NCBI GenBank assembly: GCA_037447655.1
Contig: JBBHKE010001699.1
Coordinates: forward strand, 1-16,440
Reading direction: 5' to 3'
Length of the DNA: 16,440 bases
DNA from: Zygnema cylindricum
Taxonomy: Eukaryota > Streptophyta > Zygnematophyceae > Zygnematales > Zygnemataceae
Below are positions 15,931 to 16,440 of the stretch, piece by piece (positions within the stretch are counted from its first letter, which is position 1; each line of letters begins with the position of its first letter). Made by a program: the position numbers and the translations under genes. The notes under the pieces are model-generated. The model ran no database searches and was not told where the DNA came from. It saw only the letters and a program-made list of their open reading frames with translations.

Positions 15931-16149
15931 ATGCAGATTTTTGTCGTCACCTGGGGTGGAAATACTATCACTTTGGAAGTGGAGAGCAGTGATACTGTAG
16001 GCAAAGTGAAAGGTAAGATTTTAGTTGAGGAGGGCAATAGTCCTAAACTATTGTTTTATCGTGGGGTGTTGTTAAAGGATAGCCGTATACTTGCAGATTA
16101 TAACATTGAGGATGGATCAGTTCTTCATTTAGTCGCTTCCGAGGATTAG
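15931..16149 (+). CDS. Divergent ubiquitin-like unit 2, open but lacking diglycine
   Basis: ATG at 15931 is the natural first codon of a ubiquitin repeat following GG. The 72-residue frame keeps [31 protein letters not shown] and LHLV at the expected places of the ubiquitin fold. Lys6 and Lys11 are Val and Asn, Lys48 is not kept, the loop after EG is shortened, and the protein ends LHLVASED instead of LHLVLRLRGG. Without the GG tail it cannot be activated and conjugated like ubiquitin. [11 protein letters not shown] resembles the RUB/NEDD8 family (NIEGGSVLHLV), whereas the N-terminus is ubiquitin-like. It may be a decaying last repeat of a polyubiquitin or ubiquitin-RUB gene, or a fixed ubiquitin-like domain. 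Expression is doubtful because unit 1 is frameshifted. Confidence 0.6.
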   Translation: MQIFVVTWGGNTITLEVESSDTVGKVKGKILVEEGNSPKLLFYRGVLLKDSRILADYNIEDGSVLHLVASED

Positions 16150-16440
16150 TGGTAGATTTTAAATAGATGGATTGTGGGATGTGTAGGTCTTAGAGTTCTG
16201 TCGAAAAGGCTGGAAGTTGTACATTTGAATCCTTGTAAATGATTTTCCTCAAGTGTATATAAGAAGTTTTTTTTTTGCAGTTGTGTTCCATGTGTGCAAT
16301 TGCTTCTTAATTGGGCAGAGCTTCTCTGCGGTCACATTTTATTTCGCTGCATTTTCACATAAATTACCTTTAGTTTTATGAAACATGGATGAATTTTTCA
16401 TTGAATGCATTGTCGGAATTCTAAAACTGATCCAGGGCAT
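16150..16440. other. Right-edge flank, possible 3' UTR of the ubiquitin-like remnant
   Basis: T-rich sequence after the stop, with TATATAAG near 16256 and a run of nine T near 16268. No polyadenylation signal stands out and no gene is recognised. Confidence 0.35.

Overview
This looks like a gene-poor, repeat-rich stretch of a plant nuclear genome. The evidence is AT-rich DNA, two decayed Ty1/copia retrotransposons of plant type, tRNA-derived (SINE-like) sequence, many small tandem duplications, and a ubiquitin-repeat gene remnant at the right end. The species cannot be read from the sequence. No intact, clearly functional gene is visible; the longest conserved coding stretches are transposon pol fragments.

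Layout, left to right. (1) About 150-1110: copy A of a roughly 1 kb repeat family on the + strand. Two more copies lie at 8395-9300 (B) and 10434-11431 (C), both on the minus strand. I interpret the family as the LTR of the minus-strand Copia element, because copy B ends in CAACA only 70 bp before that element's gag start. (2) 1110-6090: non-coding DNA with degenerate tandem repeats, a possible foldback/MITE element (2107-2580), a 27-bp triplicate joined to a perfect 14-bp-arm palindrome (3909-4020), a polypyrimidine tract (about 5290-5480) and several 44-45 bp duplications. (3) 6220-8324, minus strand: Copia-1, a broken gag-protease-integrase with no reverse transcriptase; it reads out of LTR copy B. 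(4) 9611-14556, plus strand: Copia-2, with a gag remnant, then LTR copy C in place of the protease region, then a remnant before integrase, the integrase C-terminus, RT and RNase H in several frames, a polypurine tract, and a 625-bp 3' LTR with TATA box and U3 subrepeats. Its 5' LTR is not visible and was probably lost where it meets copy B. (5) 14557-15740: spacer with a tRNA-derived SINE-like sequence. (6) 15741-16149: a ubiquitin-repeat remnant. Unit 1 is wrecked by deletions; unit 2 is a divergent ubiquitin-like domain that is still open but lacks the C-terminal diglycine.

How the parts fit: Copia-2 appears to be the older element, interrupted by a solo-LTR-like copy of the Copia-1 family (C) and abutted on its left by Copia-1 itself. 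The least ordinary signal is that all three copies of the proposed Copia-1 LTR share an internal tRNA-like A-box/B-box pair about 55 bp apart, and two of them share a strong GTAC-rich palindrome. I found no convincing new multi-gene system.
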